From Rhizobium sp. SSA_523 (GTDB lineage Bacteria; Pseudomonadota; Alphaproteobacteria; Rhizobiales; Rhizobiaceae): a DNA stretch of 64,000 nucleotides. The stretch is from contig NZ_CP129381.1 of the NCBI RefSeq assembly GCF_030435705.1, forward strand, positions 186,001 to 250,000, read 5' to 3'. The notes under the pieces are model-generated. The model saw only the letters and a list, made by a program, of their open reading frames with translations, searched no databases and was not told the DNA's origin. A program made the position numbers and the translations under genes. Below, piece after piece: positions 8,845-17,947 of this stretch (its first letter is position 1; the number at the start of each line of letters is the position of its first letter).

Positions 8845-8968
8845 GCGATTTCCCCCTTGGACTGTGATGCCCGAAGCCCGGGCCTTGCTTGCCGCAGACG
8901 GCGAAAGCAGCAGCAATGCATGCTATCGCACGTCGGCTCGTGGCACATCCTTTGACCTTGATGACAGA

Positions 8969-9100
8969 TCAGGCCTCAATAAACGCCAGCAGATCGGCGT
9001 TGACCACCTCGGAATTGATCGTGCACAGGCCATGCCCCAGGCCAGTATAGGTCTTGAGCGTGCCGTATGTGAGCAGTTTGGCCGAAAGCGCGGAACCCGT
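8969..9100 (-). pseudogene. Relic C-terminus of a chloroperoxidase-type alpha/beta hydrolase
   Basis: The last 43 codons and stop of an alpha/beta hydrolase are readable (LSAKLLTYGTLKTYTGLGHG, later NADLLAFIEA). They align residue for residue with the end of the intact hydrolase at 54303-55283 ([30 protein letters not shown]). Upstream the frame breaks and I find no catalytic serine motif, so only the 3' end survives. The histidine of the triad is kept (GHG). The gap 8845-9238 holds nothing else I can name. Confidence 0.7.
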
Positions 9101-9238
9101 CAAAGGCCGTGATCGGCCATTCGCCCGTATTTTTCTTCCGACTTCAGAGTGCCGGCGGAACCGCCCATGATGACGGCTTTGCGCTCCCGCCCCACTTCAC
9201 CGCCCCGAACCAGCCTCCATTGATCCGCCACGCTGCCT

Positions 9239-10186
9239 TCAGGACGAGCCTTGCGCCGGCGGATGTGAAAGCGAGTGTGCAGAATTGGCATCGCGCCGGG
9301 ACATCTCGCGCGCCAGCGCGAGAAAGGCCTGGAGGCCGGCGGAAAGATTGCGGCGCCCGGCATAATAAAGGCACAGGCCGGGATAGGGTGGTGTCCAGTC
9401 CTCCAGCACCCGCACGACCCGACCTGAGGCGAGATCCGGCTCTATATCCTGCTCGAAAATGTAGCCGAGGCCGATGCCGCTTCGTATGGCCGTCCGCGTA
9501 AGGCTTGCCTCGTCCAGCGTTATCGGACCCTCCACATCGATCCGAACCTGTTCCCCGTCCTTCTCGAACCGCCAGCTGAACAGCGACCCGTCCGGCAGGC
9601 GCACGCGAATGCACCTGTGCTGGAGAAGGTCGGTCGGAACCAGGGGCTTGCCGTGGCGCTCGAAATATTCGGGAGAGCCGATGACGGCGTGGCGCTGGGG
9701 GCGGCCAAGGGAGACGGCAATCATATCGCTCGGCACCAGGCCGGCAACCCGCACGCCCAGATCGAACCCGTCTTTCACAATATCCACCATCCGGCCCTCG
9801 GTGACGATATCGACCTGCATATCGGGATAGCGGCGCAAAAATTCGAGGACCAGGGGCGACAGGATCGCGCGTGCCGCAAAGGGTGCCGCATTGATGCGGA
9901 TGGTTCCGGACGGCGTCTCACGCTGTGCCCGTACCTGCTCCAAAGCGGCCTTGAGATCCTGCAGCGAAGGGGCCACCTGCTGCATGAAGAGCCTGCCTGC
10001 ATCCGTCAAAGACACGCTTCGCGTCGTGCGGTGAAACAGCCGCACCCCAAGATCGGCTTCCAGCCTGCCGATCGTATGGCTGAGCGCCGTTGTCGACATG
10101 CCGAGATCGATGGCCGCCGCCCGAAAGGTTCCCCGCTTGGCAATGGCAATGACGGCCGTCAACTCCTTCAGGTTTGCCTGATCCAT
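9239..10186 (-). CDS. LysR-family transcriptional regulator
   Basis: 315 residues. The N-terminal winged helix spans residues 1-60 ([39 protein letters not shown]) and the C-terminal part is the substrate-binding-like sensor domain. The start at 10186 has AAGGAA upstream; a longer in-frame start exists but would add non-conserved residues. It is transcribed away from the NTF2-like/SDR pair, the usual layout for a LysR protein controlling its neighbour. A long-spaced inverted repeat lies between them. Confidence 0.9.
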   Translation of the reverse strand: MDQANLKELTAVIAIAKRGTFRAAAIDLGMSTTALSHTIGRLEADLGVRLFHRTTRSVSLTDAGRLFMQQVAPSLQDLKAALEQVRAQRETPSGTIRINAAPFAARAILSPLVLEFLRRYPDMQVDIVTEGRMVDIVKDGFDLGVRVAGLVPSDMIAVSLGRPQRHAVIGSPEYFERHGKPLVPTDLLQHRCIRVRLPDGSLFSWRFEKDGEQVRIDVEGPITLDEASLTRTAIRSGIGLGYIFEQDIEPDLASGRVVRVLEDWTPPYPGLCLYYAGRRNLSAGLQAFLALAREMSRRDANSAHSLSHPPAQGSS

Positions 10187-10217
10187 TGTCCCGATTCCTT
10201 CAACACCACATGCCTGT

Positions 10218-10262
10218 TTATCCCACTTATGAGCGGAGTGGTCGAGGGGTAGAGTGGGATAA
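10218..10262. promoter_or_regulatory. Long-spaced inverted repeat between LysR gene and its target
   Basis: TTATCCCACT (10218-10227) is mirrored perfectly by AGTGGGATAA (10253-10262), 25 bases apart. The half-sites are about 3.3 helical turns apart, centre to centre, in the 98-bp divergent region, which fits a LysR tetramer contacting two half-sites. Confidence 0.55.
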
Positions 10263-10284
10263 CGCATCAACAAGGAGACGCGCG

Positions 10285-10605
10285 ATGAATGTACCAAGGG
10301 TGATCAATACCTATTTCGATGCCGACACCCGGCAGGATGCCGAGGCGATGATGGCGAGCTTTTCAGACAATCCCGTCGTCGAGGACGACGCCGCTCGCCA
10401 TCAGGGCGCAGATGCCATTCGCAGCTGGTGGATGGCGGCCAAGCGTGAGACGCAGTATCTCGCGGAACCGCTGGAGGGTCGCGTGGACGGCCCGAGCACC
10501 ACGATCCGCGCCAGGGTCAGCGGACAATTTCCCGGCAGCCCGATCATCCTGACCTACACCTTCCTCGTCGAGAACGACAGGATTGCCCGGCTGGAGATCA
10601 AGTGA
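10285..10605 (+). CDS. NTF2-like (SnoaL-type) protein
   Basis: 106-residue protein with the small cone-shaped NTF2 fold: an N-terminal helix ([20 protein letters not shown]), a DNPVVEDDA loop, then beta strands ending [16 protein letters not shown]. Members are small enzymes or ligand-binding proteins. The ATG at 10285 follows AAGGAG by seven bases. Its stop overlaps the start of the SDR gene (TGATG), so the two are translationally coupled and probably act on the same compound. Confidence 0.8.
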   Translation: MNVPRVINTYFDADTRQDAEAMMASFSDNPVVEDDAARHQGADAIRSWWMAAKRETQYLAEPLEGRVDGPSTTIRARVSGQFPGSPIILTYTFLVENDRIARLEIK

Positions 10606-11384
10606 TGACCGATTTCCTGCAACTCCAAGGCAAGCATGTCCTAATCACCGCCGGCACCAAGGGCGCTGGCGCTGCAACCGTCCGTCTGTTCCGCGACCTG
10701 GGGGCCAAAGTGCTGACCACGGCACGGACGCGTCCGGCGGACCTGCCACAGGATCTCTTCGTCGAGGCGGACCTGACCACCGAGGCCGGCTGTTCGCTCG
10801 TCGCGGATGCAGCGCGCCGACGTCTGGGCGAGGTGGATATCATCGTCCATATGCTGGGTGGCTCTTCGGCACCCGCCGGTGGGTTCGCTGCCCTGTCGGA
10901 GGAGGACTGGCAGAGGGAAATGTCGCTGAACTTCCTGCCTGCCGTAAGACTGGATCGTCATCTCGTTCCCGGCATGATTGCTGCGGGAAAGGGTGTGGTC
11001 ATTCACGTCACCTCCATTCAGCGGGTCATGCCACTGCCGCAATCCACCACAGCCTATGCCGCGGCGAAGGCCGCGCTATCGACCTACAGCAAGGCATTGT
11101 CTAAGGAAGTCTCGCCGAAAGGCGTTCGTGTGGTGCGGGTTTCACCCGGCTGGATCGAGACCGAGGCGTCCCTCCATCTGGCCGAACGACTGGCGAAAGA
11201 GGCGGGAACCGATATCGAGGGCGGCAAGAGGATCATCATGGAGGGACTGGGGGGCATTCCGCTTGGTCGACCGGCGAGGCCGGAGGAGGTCGCCAATCTG
11301 ATCGCTTTCCTCGCCTCGGACCGCGCCGGATCCATGACCGGCACGGAGGTTACGATCGATGGCGGGACTGTGCCTACCGCTTAA
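10605..11384 (+). CDS. Short-chain dehydrogenase/reductase
   Basis: NAD(P)-dependent oxidoreductase of 259 residues with a Rossmann fold. The nucleotide loop reads [10 protein letters not shown], slightly off the usual TGxxxGxG; the catalytic residues are S in HVTSIQ and YAAAK (Tyr/Lys). The C-terminal [19 protein letters not shown] and [10 protein letters not shown] segments are typical of the family. ATG at 10605 overlaps the stop of the NTF2-like gene; a GTG three bases earlier is also possible. The substrate is unknown. Confidence 0.88.
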   Translation: MTDFLQLQGKHVLITAGTKGAGAATVRLFRDLGAKVLTTARTRPADLPQDLFVEADLTTEAGCSLVADAARRRLGEVDIIVHMLGGSSAPAGGFAALSEEDWQREMSLNFLPAVRLDRHLVPGMIAAGKGVVIHVTSIQRVMPLPQSTTAYAAAKAALSTYSKALSKEVSPKGVRVVRVSPGWIETEASLHLAERLAKEAGTDIEGGKRIIMEGLGGIPLGRPARPEEVANLIAFLASDRAGSMTGTEVTIDGGTVPTA

Positions 11385-11427
11385 GGGCATCGCAGGCCGG
11401 GAACGGCCCCCGCGGCTCTCGTGGCCG

Positions 11428-11895
11428 TCAGGCGGGTGGGTCCCACCCGCCGATCTGCGAATAGATCGCATCCCGGAGCTCGCGCACATCCTGGTTCAGC
11501 TCTGCCAGCACCGGCGGCGTCTTGGTGGAGGCCGCAAGCAGGGTATCGCTGAGGCAACCTGCTTTGTGCTGCAAGGCGCGGCCTTCCTCTGTGAGGCCGA
11601 TCACCACCTGCCGCTCATTGCTCAGATTGCGCGTCCTGTGCAGGAGCCCCGCCGCTTCCAGGCGCTTCAGGAGAGGCGTCAGCGTGCTGGATTCGAGCGC
11701 CAGCGCATGGGCAATGGCGCCCACGGTCTGCTCGTCCTTACTCCATAAGACGTTCAGCACGAGATACTGAGGATAGGTGAGGCCCAGTTCGTCGAGGAGG
11801 GGCTTGTAAGCCCTCTGGATGGCAATGCCGGCGGAATAGATCGCGTAGCATAGCTGCTGATGGAGGGGCGGCGGATCATTGGGACGGTCTGTCAT
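11428..11895 (-). CDS. OhrR-like MarR regulator
   Basis: 155-residue winged-helix repressor resembling organic-peroxide sensors. The sensing cysteine of OhrR is present at residue 16 in LCYAIYSA, followed by the conserved YPQYLVLNVLW helix; a second cysteine lies at 114. In the family, oxidation of the first cysteine releases DNA. Start at 11895 has AGGAG upstream. No ohr gene is adjacent; the divergent gene encodes an exported hydrolase, and repeated dyads lie between them. Confidence 0.85.
   Translation of the reverse strand: MTDRPNDPPPLHQQLCYAIYSAGIAIQRAYKPLLDELGLTYPQYLVLNVLWSKDEQTVGAIAHALALESSTLTPLLKRLEAAGLLHRTRNLSNERQVVIGLTEEGRALQHKAGCLSDTLLAASTKTPPVLAELNQDVRELRDAIYSQIGGWDPPA
11431..11451. 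terminator. Palindrome at the convergent SDR/MarR gene ends
   Basis: GGCGGGTGGG and CCCACCCGCC form a 10-bp palindrome around one central base, inside the last codons of the MarR gene and about 47 bp past the SDR stop. There is no T tract. It may form the 3' end structure of the SDR transcript, but the MarR coding constraint is an alternative explanation. Confidence 0.35.
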
Positions 11896-11996
11896 GTCGA
11901 ACTCCTGATGGAGGCAATATAACGATCGCGACAGCACAAACCAATATCGCGATAAAAAATATCTTGACGGAAATTCGAGAAGGTGCAATCAGTGAG

Positions 11997-12056
11997 TTAT
12001 CGCAATAACGATTATTGCAATAACGATCATCGCAACACAGAATATCGCAACACAAG
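11997..12056. promoter_or_regulatory. Four 15-bp tandem repeats in a divergent promoter region
   Basis: Units start at 11997, 12012, 12027 and 12042. The first two differ by one base (TTATCGCAATAACGA, TTATTGCAATAACGA) and contain the dyad TTATYGCAATAA; 12012-12023 is a perfect 12-bp palindrome. Copies three and four are weaker. A related perfect palindrome, TATCGCGATA, lies at 11945-11954 nearer the MarR gene. The array ends just before the ribosome site of the exported hydrolase. These are probably operators for the OhrR-like regulator (inference). Confidence 0.6.
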
Positions 12057-12067
12057 AGGAGATCATC

Positions 12068-12877
12068 ATGACCAACACGACCCGTTCCACGCTTGCCACC
12101 CTTGCCGCAGCAGCCATCCTGTCCGGGGGAGCGAGCCTCTCGACCGCCGCGACAGCTTCGGCCGCCGGTCCCGCTGCAAAGGATCAGGCCATCCGCAACG
12201 TTGTCCTCGTGCATGGCGCCTTCGCCGACGGCTCCGGCTGGAAGGGCGTGCATGACGCGCTGACCAAGCGCGGCTACCGCGTCACGATCGTTCAGAACCC
12301 GCTGACCTCGCTGGCCGACGACGTTGCCGCCACCAGACGCGCGCTGGAGCGGCAGGATGGTCCGGTCATTCTCGTCGGCCATTCCTGGGGCGGCACCGTC
12401 ATCACCGAAGCCGGCACGGATCCCAAGGTCAAGGGGCTGGTCTATGTCTCGGCTCTGTCCCCCGATGCGGGCGAGACGACCGCGCAGCAATATGAGGGTT
12501 TCGCGCCGGCATCCGAATTCGTCATCGAGACCACCAGTGATGGCTTCGGCTATGTCAGCCCGGAGAAGTTCAAGGCTGGCTTTGCGCATGATGTGAGCGA
12601 TGCCGATCTTCCCTTCCTGCGGGATGCGCAGGTGCCGATCAATATGGCCTCCTTTTCGACGAAGCTGCAGAACGCCGCCTGGCGGACGCGGCCCAGCTGG
12701 GCCGTCATCGCCACAGAAGACAAGGCATTCGACCAGGCGATGCTGATCCATATGGCCGAGCGCATCAAGGCGAAGATCACCAAGGTCTCTGCAAGCCACG
12801 CCCTGTTCATCACCCAGCCCACGGTGATCGCCGATACCATTGATGAGGCTGCCAGAACCGTGGCCGCACAGAAGTAA
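12068..12877 (+). CDS. Exported alpha/beta hydrolase
   Basis: 269 residues with a signal peptide (hydrophobic stretch about 8-32, alanine-rich). The mature part is a small esterase of the salicylate-esterase/EstC type: LVHGAFADGSGWK oxyanion region, nucleophile elbow GHSWGG, and C-terminal SHALF histidine. AGAGGAG precedes the ATG. The gene is divergent from the OhrR-like regulator and has the 15-bp repeat array in its leader, so it is likely induced by whatever inactivates that regulator. The substrate is unknown. Confidence 0.85.
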   Translation: MTNTTRSTLATLAAAAILSGGASLSTAATASAAGPAAKDQAIRNVVLVHGAFADGSGWKGVHDALTKRGYRVTIVQNPLTSLADDVAATRRALERQDGPVILVGHSWGGTVITEAGTDPKVKGLVYVSALSPDAGETTAQQYEGFAPASEFVIETTSDGFGYVSPEKFKAGFAHDVSDADLPFLRDAQVPINMASFSTKLQNAAWRTRPSWAVIATEDKAFDQAMLIHMAERIKAKITKVSASHALFITQPTVIADTIDEAARTVAAQK

Positions 12878-12990
12878 CGGTCAAGACAGCTGCGCATCGG
12901 GGCGACGCGAAAGCGGCCCCGATGCCTCCCAAGTCAATGGGCAGGCATGTCCGCGGCATGCCCGACAATCCGTCCTTTTTGCACAAGCCC

Positions 12991-13050
12991 CTGTCTCTGC
13001 GCCTGTCTCTGCGCCTGTCTCTGCGCCCGTTTCTGTCCCTGTCTCTGCCT
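12991..13050. repeat. 12-bp minisatellite, five units
   Basis: The unit CTGTCTCTGCGC is perfect at 12991, 13003 and 13015 and degraded at 13027 and 13039. It lies in the 329-bp gap 12878-13206 between the exported hydrolase and the GMC oxidoreductase. I see no other structure there; the region is frame-open on the plus strand but reads as low-complexity sequence, not protein. Confidence 0.8.
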
Positions 13051-13206
13051 TGGGCGCGGCGCCTTCAGTCCCGCCCGATTACCATTAGGAACCCGGTCGC
13101 CATCAGGATACCCACCGCCCGGATTCCGCCGGATCCCGCCGGATCGCTTTTCCGATCTTGCTCACCTTCATCATGTTCCAGCAACCCACGCACGGAGGAT
13201 CACCAC

Positions 13207-14838
13207 GTGAAGCCGAAAACCTATGACCATAGCTCAAACAGGATGCCGCCAAACCCGGAGCGCGAGGTTGAGCGCGTATTCGATTTCATCGTGTGCGGTG
13301 CCGGGTCCAGCGGCTCCGTCATCGCTGCCAGACTGGCGCAGGACGGCAAGGCCAGCGTGCTGCTGATCGAAGCGGGTGGAACCGATGCAGCCGAAACGGT
13401 TTCCGACCCGCAACAATGGCCGCTCAATCTTGGGTCGAGCCGTGACTGGGGCTTTGTCGGTGAACCGGCAGCGGGGCTGAATGGCCGCCGTCTGCCGCTG
13501 AGTATGGGAAAAGGGCTTGGCGGCGGATCGAGCATCAACGTCATGGTCTGGGCCCGCGGCCACAAGGCGGATTGGGATTATTTCGCCGCTGAAGCCGGCG
13601 ATGAGGCCTGGGGCTACCAATCCGTCCTTGGCTATTACCGGCGCATCGAAAACTGGCAAGGCAGGCCGGATCCTCTCCGCCGGGGGGTGAACGGACCGGC
13701 CTATGTCGCGCAGCCGCACGCTCCGCAGCCTGTTGCGCAGGCCCTGCTGCGCGCTGCCTCCATGCTCGGCATACCTGTCTATGACACGCCCAATGGCGAG
13801 ATGATGGAGGGGCCGGGCGGCGCATCCATCGCCGAGCTGCGCATTCGGGACGGCAAGCGCGAATCCCTCTTCGACTCGTATATGCGACCGCTTTTGTCGC
13901 AGCCCAATCTGACCGTTCTGACGGAAACGCTGGTGTCGCGGCTTGTCTTTGACGGCAAGCGGGTGACAGGGGTCGAGGTCCTGTCCGGCAACGGGGTTGA
14001 TCGCTTCGCTGCTCGCTGCGAGACAATCCTCTCCATGGGTGCGATCCAGACGCCGAAGGTCCTGATGCAATCGGGGATAGGGCCGGAAGAGGAGCTTCGG
14101 GCGCATGCTATTCCCGTTGTGCAGCACCTGCCGGGCGTGGGGCGCAACCACCAGGATCACCTCGCCTTTGGCTGCACTTGGGCCTACCGCCAGCCGGAAG
14201 CCATAGGGGGCAGCGGCTGCGAGGCGAAGCTTTACTGGAGGAGCCATTCTCATCTGGAGCAGCCGGATATTCTGCAGTGCCAGCTGGAATTTCCCGTTCC
14301 ATCGCCGCTCGAGACGGGACTTTCAGTGCCGGATCATGGCTGGACGATGTTCAATGGCCTCGCCCAGCCGAAGAGCCGCGGACGGCTGCGGCTCTCCGGT
14401 GCCGATCCGGCAGACCGCATCCTGATCGAGCCGAACGCCTTGAGCGAGCCGGAAGATATGGCTGCGGCCCTTGCCGCGGTGGAACTGTGCCGGGATCTCG
14501 GAAACAGCAATGCGTTTTCCGCATTGGTGTCCGGTGAGACGGCGCCGGGACCGGGCGACAAGACCGCCCTGCAGGCCTTCATCCGGAATTCTGCCGTCAC
14601 CTATTGGCATCAGTCCTGCACCGCGAAAATGGGCCGCGACGCCATGTCGGTGGTGGATGGCGAACTCCGGGTCTACGGGATCGACGGCCTGCGCATCGCC
14701 GACTCCTCCATCATGCCGCGCATTACCACCGGCAATTCGATGGCGCCCTGCGTCGTCATTGGCGAAAGGGCGGCCGACTTGTTGCTGGCCCGTCATGGTC
14801 TGGCAGAGGTCGGAGAGCCCGTCTCCCGGTCCGGCTGA
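13207..14838 (+). CDS. GMC-family FAD oxidoreductase
   Basis: 543-residue flavoprotein of the choline/alcohol dehydrogenase-like family. The FAD motif is FIVCGAGSSGSVIAARLA near the N terminus; the second GMC signature lies at SMGAIQTPKVLMQSGIG; the C-terminal part has YWHQSCTAKMG with the active-site histidine and the NSMAPCVVIGERAADLL helix. The GTG at 13207 is chosen because GGAGG lies eight bases upstream. The frame is open well before it, but that part overlaps the minisatellite. It oxidises an alcohol of unknown identity. It converges with the GH15 gene. Confidence 0.88.
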   Translation: MKPKTYDHSSNRMPPNPEREVERVFDFIVCGAGSSGSVIAARLAQDGKASVLLIEAGGTDAAETVSDPQQWPLNLGSSRDWGFVGEPAAGLNGRRLPLSMGKGLGGGSSINVMVWARGHKADWDYFAAEAGDEAWGYQSVLGYYRRIENWQGRPDPLRRGVNGPAYVAQPHAPQPVAQALLRAASMLGIPVYDTPNGEMMEGPGGASIAELRIRDGKRESLFDSYMRPLLSQPNLTVLTETLVSRLVFDGKRVTGVEVLSGNGVDRFAARCETILSMGAIQTPKVLMQSGIGPEEELRAHAIPVVQHLPGVGRNHQDHLAFGCTWAYRQPEAIGGSGCEAKLYWRSHSHLEQPDILQCQLEFPVPSPLETGLSVPDHGWTMFNGLAQPKSRGRLRLSGADPADRILIEPNALSEPEDMAAALAAVELCRDLGNSNAFSALVSGETAPGPGDKTALQAFIRNSAVTYWHQSCTAKMGRDAMSVVDGELRVYGIDGLRIADSSIMPRITTGNSMAPCVVIGERAADLLLARHGLAEVGEPVSRSG

Positions 14839-14896
14839 TCGGAAGCAGGAAGAATGCGAGGCGGGCGATTGCTCGCGGGGGATGACCGGCCGTCGT

Positions 14897-16753
14897 CTAA
14901 GGGCGCCATTGCTGCGGGCTTCTCCCGTCAAGCTCCCGATCAAGGTAGAAGGCGGCGCTGATCAGGGCCAGATGCGTGAAGGCCTGCGGGAAATTGCCCA
15001 ACAGGTGCGATTGCGAGTCGAATTCCTCGGCATAGAGGCCGAGATGATTGGAATAGTTGAGCACTGCTTCGAACACCGCGCGCGCCCTCTGAACATCGCC
15101 AGCGCGCGCAAGGCATTCCGCATACCAGAATGAGCAGGCGGAAAAGGATCCTTCCTCACCGCTCAGTCCGTCCTCGCTCCTGTAGCGGTAGACCAGTCCG
15201 TCATCGGCCAGGGTCCTGCCGATGGCATCGAGGGTCGCGAGCCAGCGCGGGTCCGTCGCGCTGACGAACCGGACAAGCGGCATCAGGAGCAGGGAAGCGT
15301 CCAGGCTCGTGCCCCCCTTCGTCTGGACGAAATGCCCTTTCTCCTCGTTCCAGAAATTGGCCCAGATATCCTCGTAGAGCTGGTTGCGGACCTCAATCCA
15401 GCGACCGAAGGGCGCCGCAAGCGAGCGTTTGCTGGCGAGCCGGATGGCGCGGTCCACCGCCACCCAGCACATCAGGCGCGAGTGCAGGAAATGCTGGGGC
15501 TCGCGCCGCATTTCCCAGATGCCGGCATCCGGCTCTTCCCAATGCTCGCACACATAGTCGATGACATCCCGGACGCCGTTCCAGCCATCATGCGAAATGG
15601 CATGGCCGTATTTGTTGCTGAGATAGACCGCGTCCATGAGCTCGCCATAGATGTCCAGCTGGATCTGATCCACGGCATCATTGCCGATGCGCACCGGCCG
15701 GGCGCCGCCATAGCCGCGCAAATGATCGAGAAAGGTTTCATTTGGCACCGGTCCGCCGTCAACGGCATACATGATGTCCAATTTGCCGCTGGCTTCGCAT
15801 TTGGTTGCGCGCTTGCCGATCCAGCTTGTAAAGGCCTGGGCCTCCTGCTGGTAACCGAGCCGCATGAGCGCATAGACGGTGAAGGACGCATCGCGGATCC
15901 AGGTCGCGCGGTAATCCCAATTGCGCACGCCGCCGGGTGTTTCCGGCAGGCCGAACGTGCCCGCTGCAATGATCGATCCGTGCCGGCGGGAGGTCATGAG
16001 CTTCAGTGTCAGCGCAGACCGCGTGACCATTTCCCGCCAGCGCCCGCGATAGGAGGATTGTGCGGCCCAGTTCTGCCAGTAGGTGATCGTGGCATCCTCG
16101 AATTCCTGAACGCCGGACATATCGATCCGGTCCTCATCGACGCTGGCAAGGAGGAATTCGGCCGTCTCGCCTGCGCGCAAACGGCCGCTGCTGGCAATAT
16201 CGTCGCTTGCGCGTACCAGCGTCCTGTTGGAGACGAGCCGGATGCCATGACCCGTCTTCGGGCGCCAGACAGCCATGGTATCATCCAGCTCGGGTACGAC
16301 CTGTTCGCGCGCATAGTCGAAACGCGGCGCGCATCGCATGGTGAAGCCAACTTCGCCGCGGGTCACTTTCAGCCGCCGCGCCAGGGTGGTGCGGCTGTCG
16401 AAGGCGCCCTCCTTCACGGCCATGAAATCCGTCAGTTCAACACTCGAATCCTTGCCCATCCAGCGGGTTACCAGCACATTCGTATCCGGCAGATAGTGCT
16501 GGACGACCCGCGCGTCGGGCATGTCGGGCGAGAGCTCGAAAAGTCCGCCCCGGTCGGGATCGAGAAGGGCCGCGAAAATCGTCGGGCTGTCGAAATTGGG
16601 CCAGCACATGAAATCAATGGCACCGTCTTTGGCAATCAGAGCCAGGGTGGCGAGATCGCCGACGATGCCGTGATCGGCGATCGGCCGGGGAATCCTGTCG
16701 CCTGTGGTCGCTTCACCGTTCACCTTGGCACCGGCGTCTGTTCGGAAATCCAT
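14897..16753 (-). CDS. Glycoside hydrolase family 15 (trehalase/glucoamylase-like)
   Basis: 618 residues, cytoplasmic (no signal). The N-terminal beta-sandwich (PIADHGIVGDLATLALIAKDG) is followed by an alpha/alpha-barrel with NWDYRATWIRDASFTVYALM and, near the end, EEFDSQSHLLGNFPQAFTHLA, which hold the two acid residues expected of the family. Bacterial members of this type often hydrolyse trehalose or short alpha-glucans to glucose. It lies 110 bp downstream of a polyphosphate-glucokinase-like gene on the same strand, which would phosphorylate that glucose. GGAG precedes the ATG. Confidence 0.88.
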   Translation of the reverse strand: MDFRTDAGAKVNGEATTGDRIPRPIADHGIVGDLATLALIAKDGAIDFMCWPNFDSPTIFAALLDPDRGGLFELSPDMPDARVVQHYLPDTNVLVTRWMGKDSSVELTDFMAVKEGAFDSRTTLARRLKVTRGEVGFTMRCAPRFDYAREQVVPELDDTMAVWRPKTGHGIRLVSNRTLVRASDDIASSGRLRAGETAEFLLASVDEDRIDMSGVQEFEDATITYWQNWAAQSSYRGRWREMVTRSALTLKLMTSRRHGSIIAAGTFGLPETPGGVRNWDYRATWIRDASFTVYALMRLGYQQEAQAFTSWIGKRATKCEASGKLDIMYAVDGGPVPNETFLDHLRGYGGARPVRIGNDAVDQIQLDIYGELMDAVYLSNKYGHAISHDGWNGVRDVIDYVCEHWEEPDAGIWEMRREPQHFLHSRLMCWVAVDRAIRLASKRSLAAPFGRWIEVRNQLYEDIWANFWNEEKGHFVQTKGGTSLDASLLLMPLVRFVSATDPRWLATLDAIGRTLADDGLVYRYRSEDGLSGEEGSFSACSFWYAECLARAGDVQRARAVFEAVLNYSNHLGLYAEEFDSQSHLLGNFPQAFTHLALISAAFYLDRELDGRSPQQWRP

Positions 16754-16863
16754 CTGCTACTCCGCATTGCAACGTCTCTGTTTGATCGGCGAAAGCCACA
16801 GGCCTCGGACCGATCGATGATAGGGGGCGCAGGGATTGGCCGCCGGGCGGTGAATGGCAGCGG

Positions 16864-17586
16864 TCAGCTCACCACAAAGGTTCCATCCCACAGTCTGAAC
16901 CCACCCCTGAAGGCAAACGCGTTATCGCCGCGTCGGCAATTCGCGGGCAGGGTTTCAAGTTCATCGACATTGCCGCCGCCGATGACGATGTAGTCGGGCA
17001 GGAGCGCCGCCATCAGCCGTTCGGCGACGTCGTTAACGCTCTTGCGCCATTTCTTCTTTCCGCGACGCTTGATGCCGCGTTCGCCCACGTAATCCTCGAT
17101 GGTCTTCTTGTGGCGATAGGGAAGATGCGCGATCTCGAGCGGATGGGCCACATGGTCCAGGATCAGGGCAGCGCCCAGGCCGGTGCCGAGGCCGAGAAAC
17201 AGCATGCGGCCGCCGTCATAGCTGCCGATCGCCTGCATCAGCGCATCATTGACAACCTTCACCGGCTTTCCGAATTGCAGCGAAAAATCGGCGCCGGACC
17301 AGCCTTTGCCAAGGTTCATCGGCTCCTGGAGAATCCGGTCGGCACGCACCGGACCCGGATAGCCGATCGACATGACATCGTAGGACAGGTCCTGCGTCAG
17401 AACCTTGACCGCAGCCACCATTTCCTTGGCCGTCATGGTCGAGCCGGACGAAATGCGACGGAGCTTGTCGCCCGGCCGGTTCGTCAGGACCTTCACGTGC
17501 GAACCGCCGACATCGACGCTCAGCACCACCGGCGTCTCGCTCTGTCGCCCATGCTCCGGCAGCGCGTGCGGGGCAGCATCACGCAT
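16864..17586 (-). CDS. ROK-family kinase, polyphosphate-glucokinase-like
   Basis: 240 residues. The ATPase-fold phosphate motif is LSVDVGGSHVKV, followed by SIGYPGPV, the sugar/second phosphate region LGLGTGLGAAL, and the C-terminal VIGGGNVDEL. Length and motif order match the polyphosphate-dependent glucokinases, which use polyphosphate or ATP to make glucose-6-phosphate. A basic stretch (GIKRRGKKKWRKS, about residues 175-190) could contact polyphosphate. It is followed by the GH15 gene, forming a glucose-release and glucose-capture pair. Confidence 0.8.
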   Translation of the reverse strand: MRDAAPHALPEHGRQSETPVVLSVDVGGSHVKVLTNRPGDKLRRISSGSTMTAKEMVAAVKVLTQDLSYDVMSIGYPGPVRADRILQEPMNLGKGWSGADFSLQFGKPVKVVNDALMQAIGSYDGGRMLFLGLGTGLGAALILDHVAHPLEIAHLPYRHKKTIEDYVGERGIKRRGKKKWRKSVNDVAERLMAALLPDYIVIGGGNVDELETLPANCRRGDNAFAFRGGFRLWDGTFVVS

Positions 17587-17947
17587 GGGTCATGCCCGGT
17601 CGCGCTGCAGGGCAGCGCCTGACAAGATCTGTCTGAACCATGATGCGTTCCTGCCTCCTCCAAAGGCCTGCGCCGGCTGTCCTGCCGGCCGGCCAAAGCG
17701 CCTTCATCCATGACATAGTCCCGACAACGTGATGACAACCCGGGGTGTTCCTCGCATCGCACAGGCTGAGGCAACATTTCCGTGAGCGGGAGGCGGCCAG
17801 CCGCTCAACCCTTGCGAACCCGGCCGTGGGAAAGGCGCCCGTCTGCTCTCTCGGAGCGTCCTGCAGGCGGGCGTCAGGTGCCCTTGCTGGACAGGCTTGC
17901 GGCGAAGCCCCTATAGTGGCCGGACGAACCAATGCGATACAGCAAAC
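17587..17947. other. Divergent gap with no recognisable gene
   Basis: 361 bp between the divergent ROK kinase and XRE-cupin genes. I find no convincing coding frame, repeat, hairpin or promoter consensus. The dyad present in front of the next operon (TCAAG, CTTGA) is absent here, so the XRE gene may not autoregulate through that sequence. Confidence 0.5.

Noticed and set aside
8952..8968. Possible sigma-54 promoter near 8940-8960 (TGGCACATCCTTTGA)
   Set aside because: The -12 element ends TTGA, not TTGC, and there is no plus-strand gene downstream, only the relic on the other strand.
12991..13050. CRISPR array
   Set aside because: Units are 12 bp with no spacers and no cas genes; the same reasoning rejects the 13-bp and 15-bp arrays.
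15332..16993. 553-codon open frame opposite the GH15 gene
   Set aside because: The minus strand encodes a complete GH15 enzyme with all signatures; the plus frame shows no family features.
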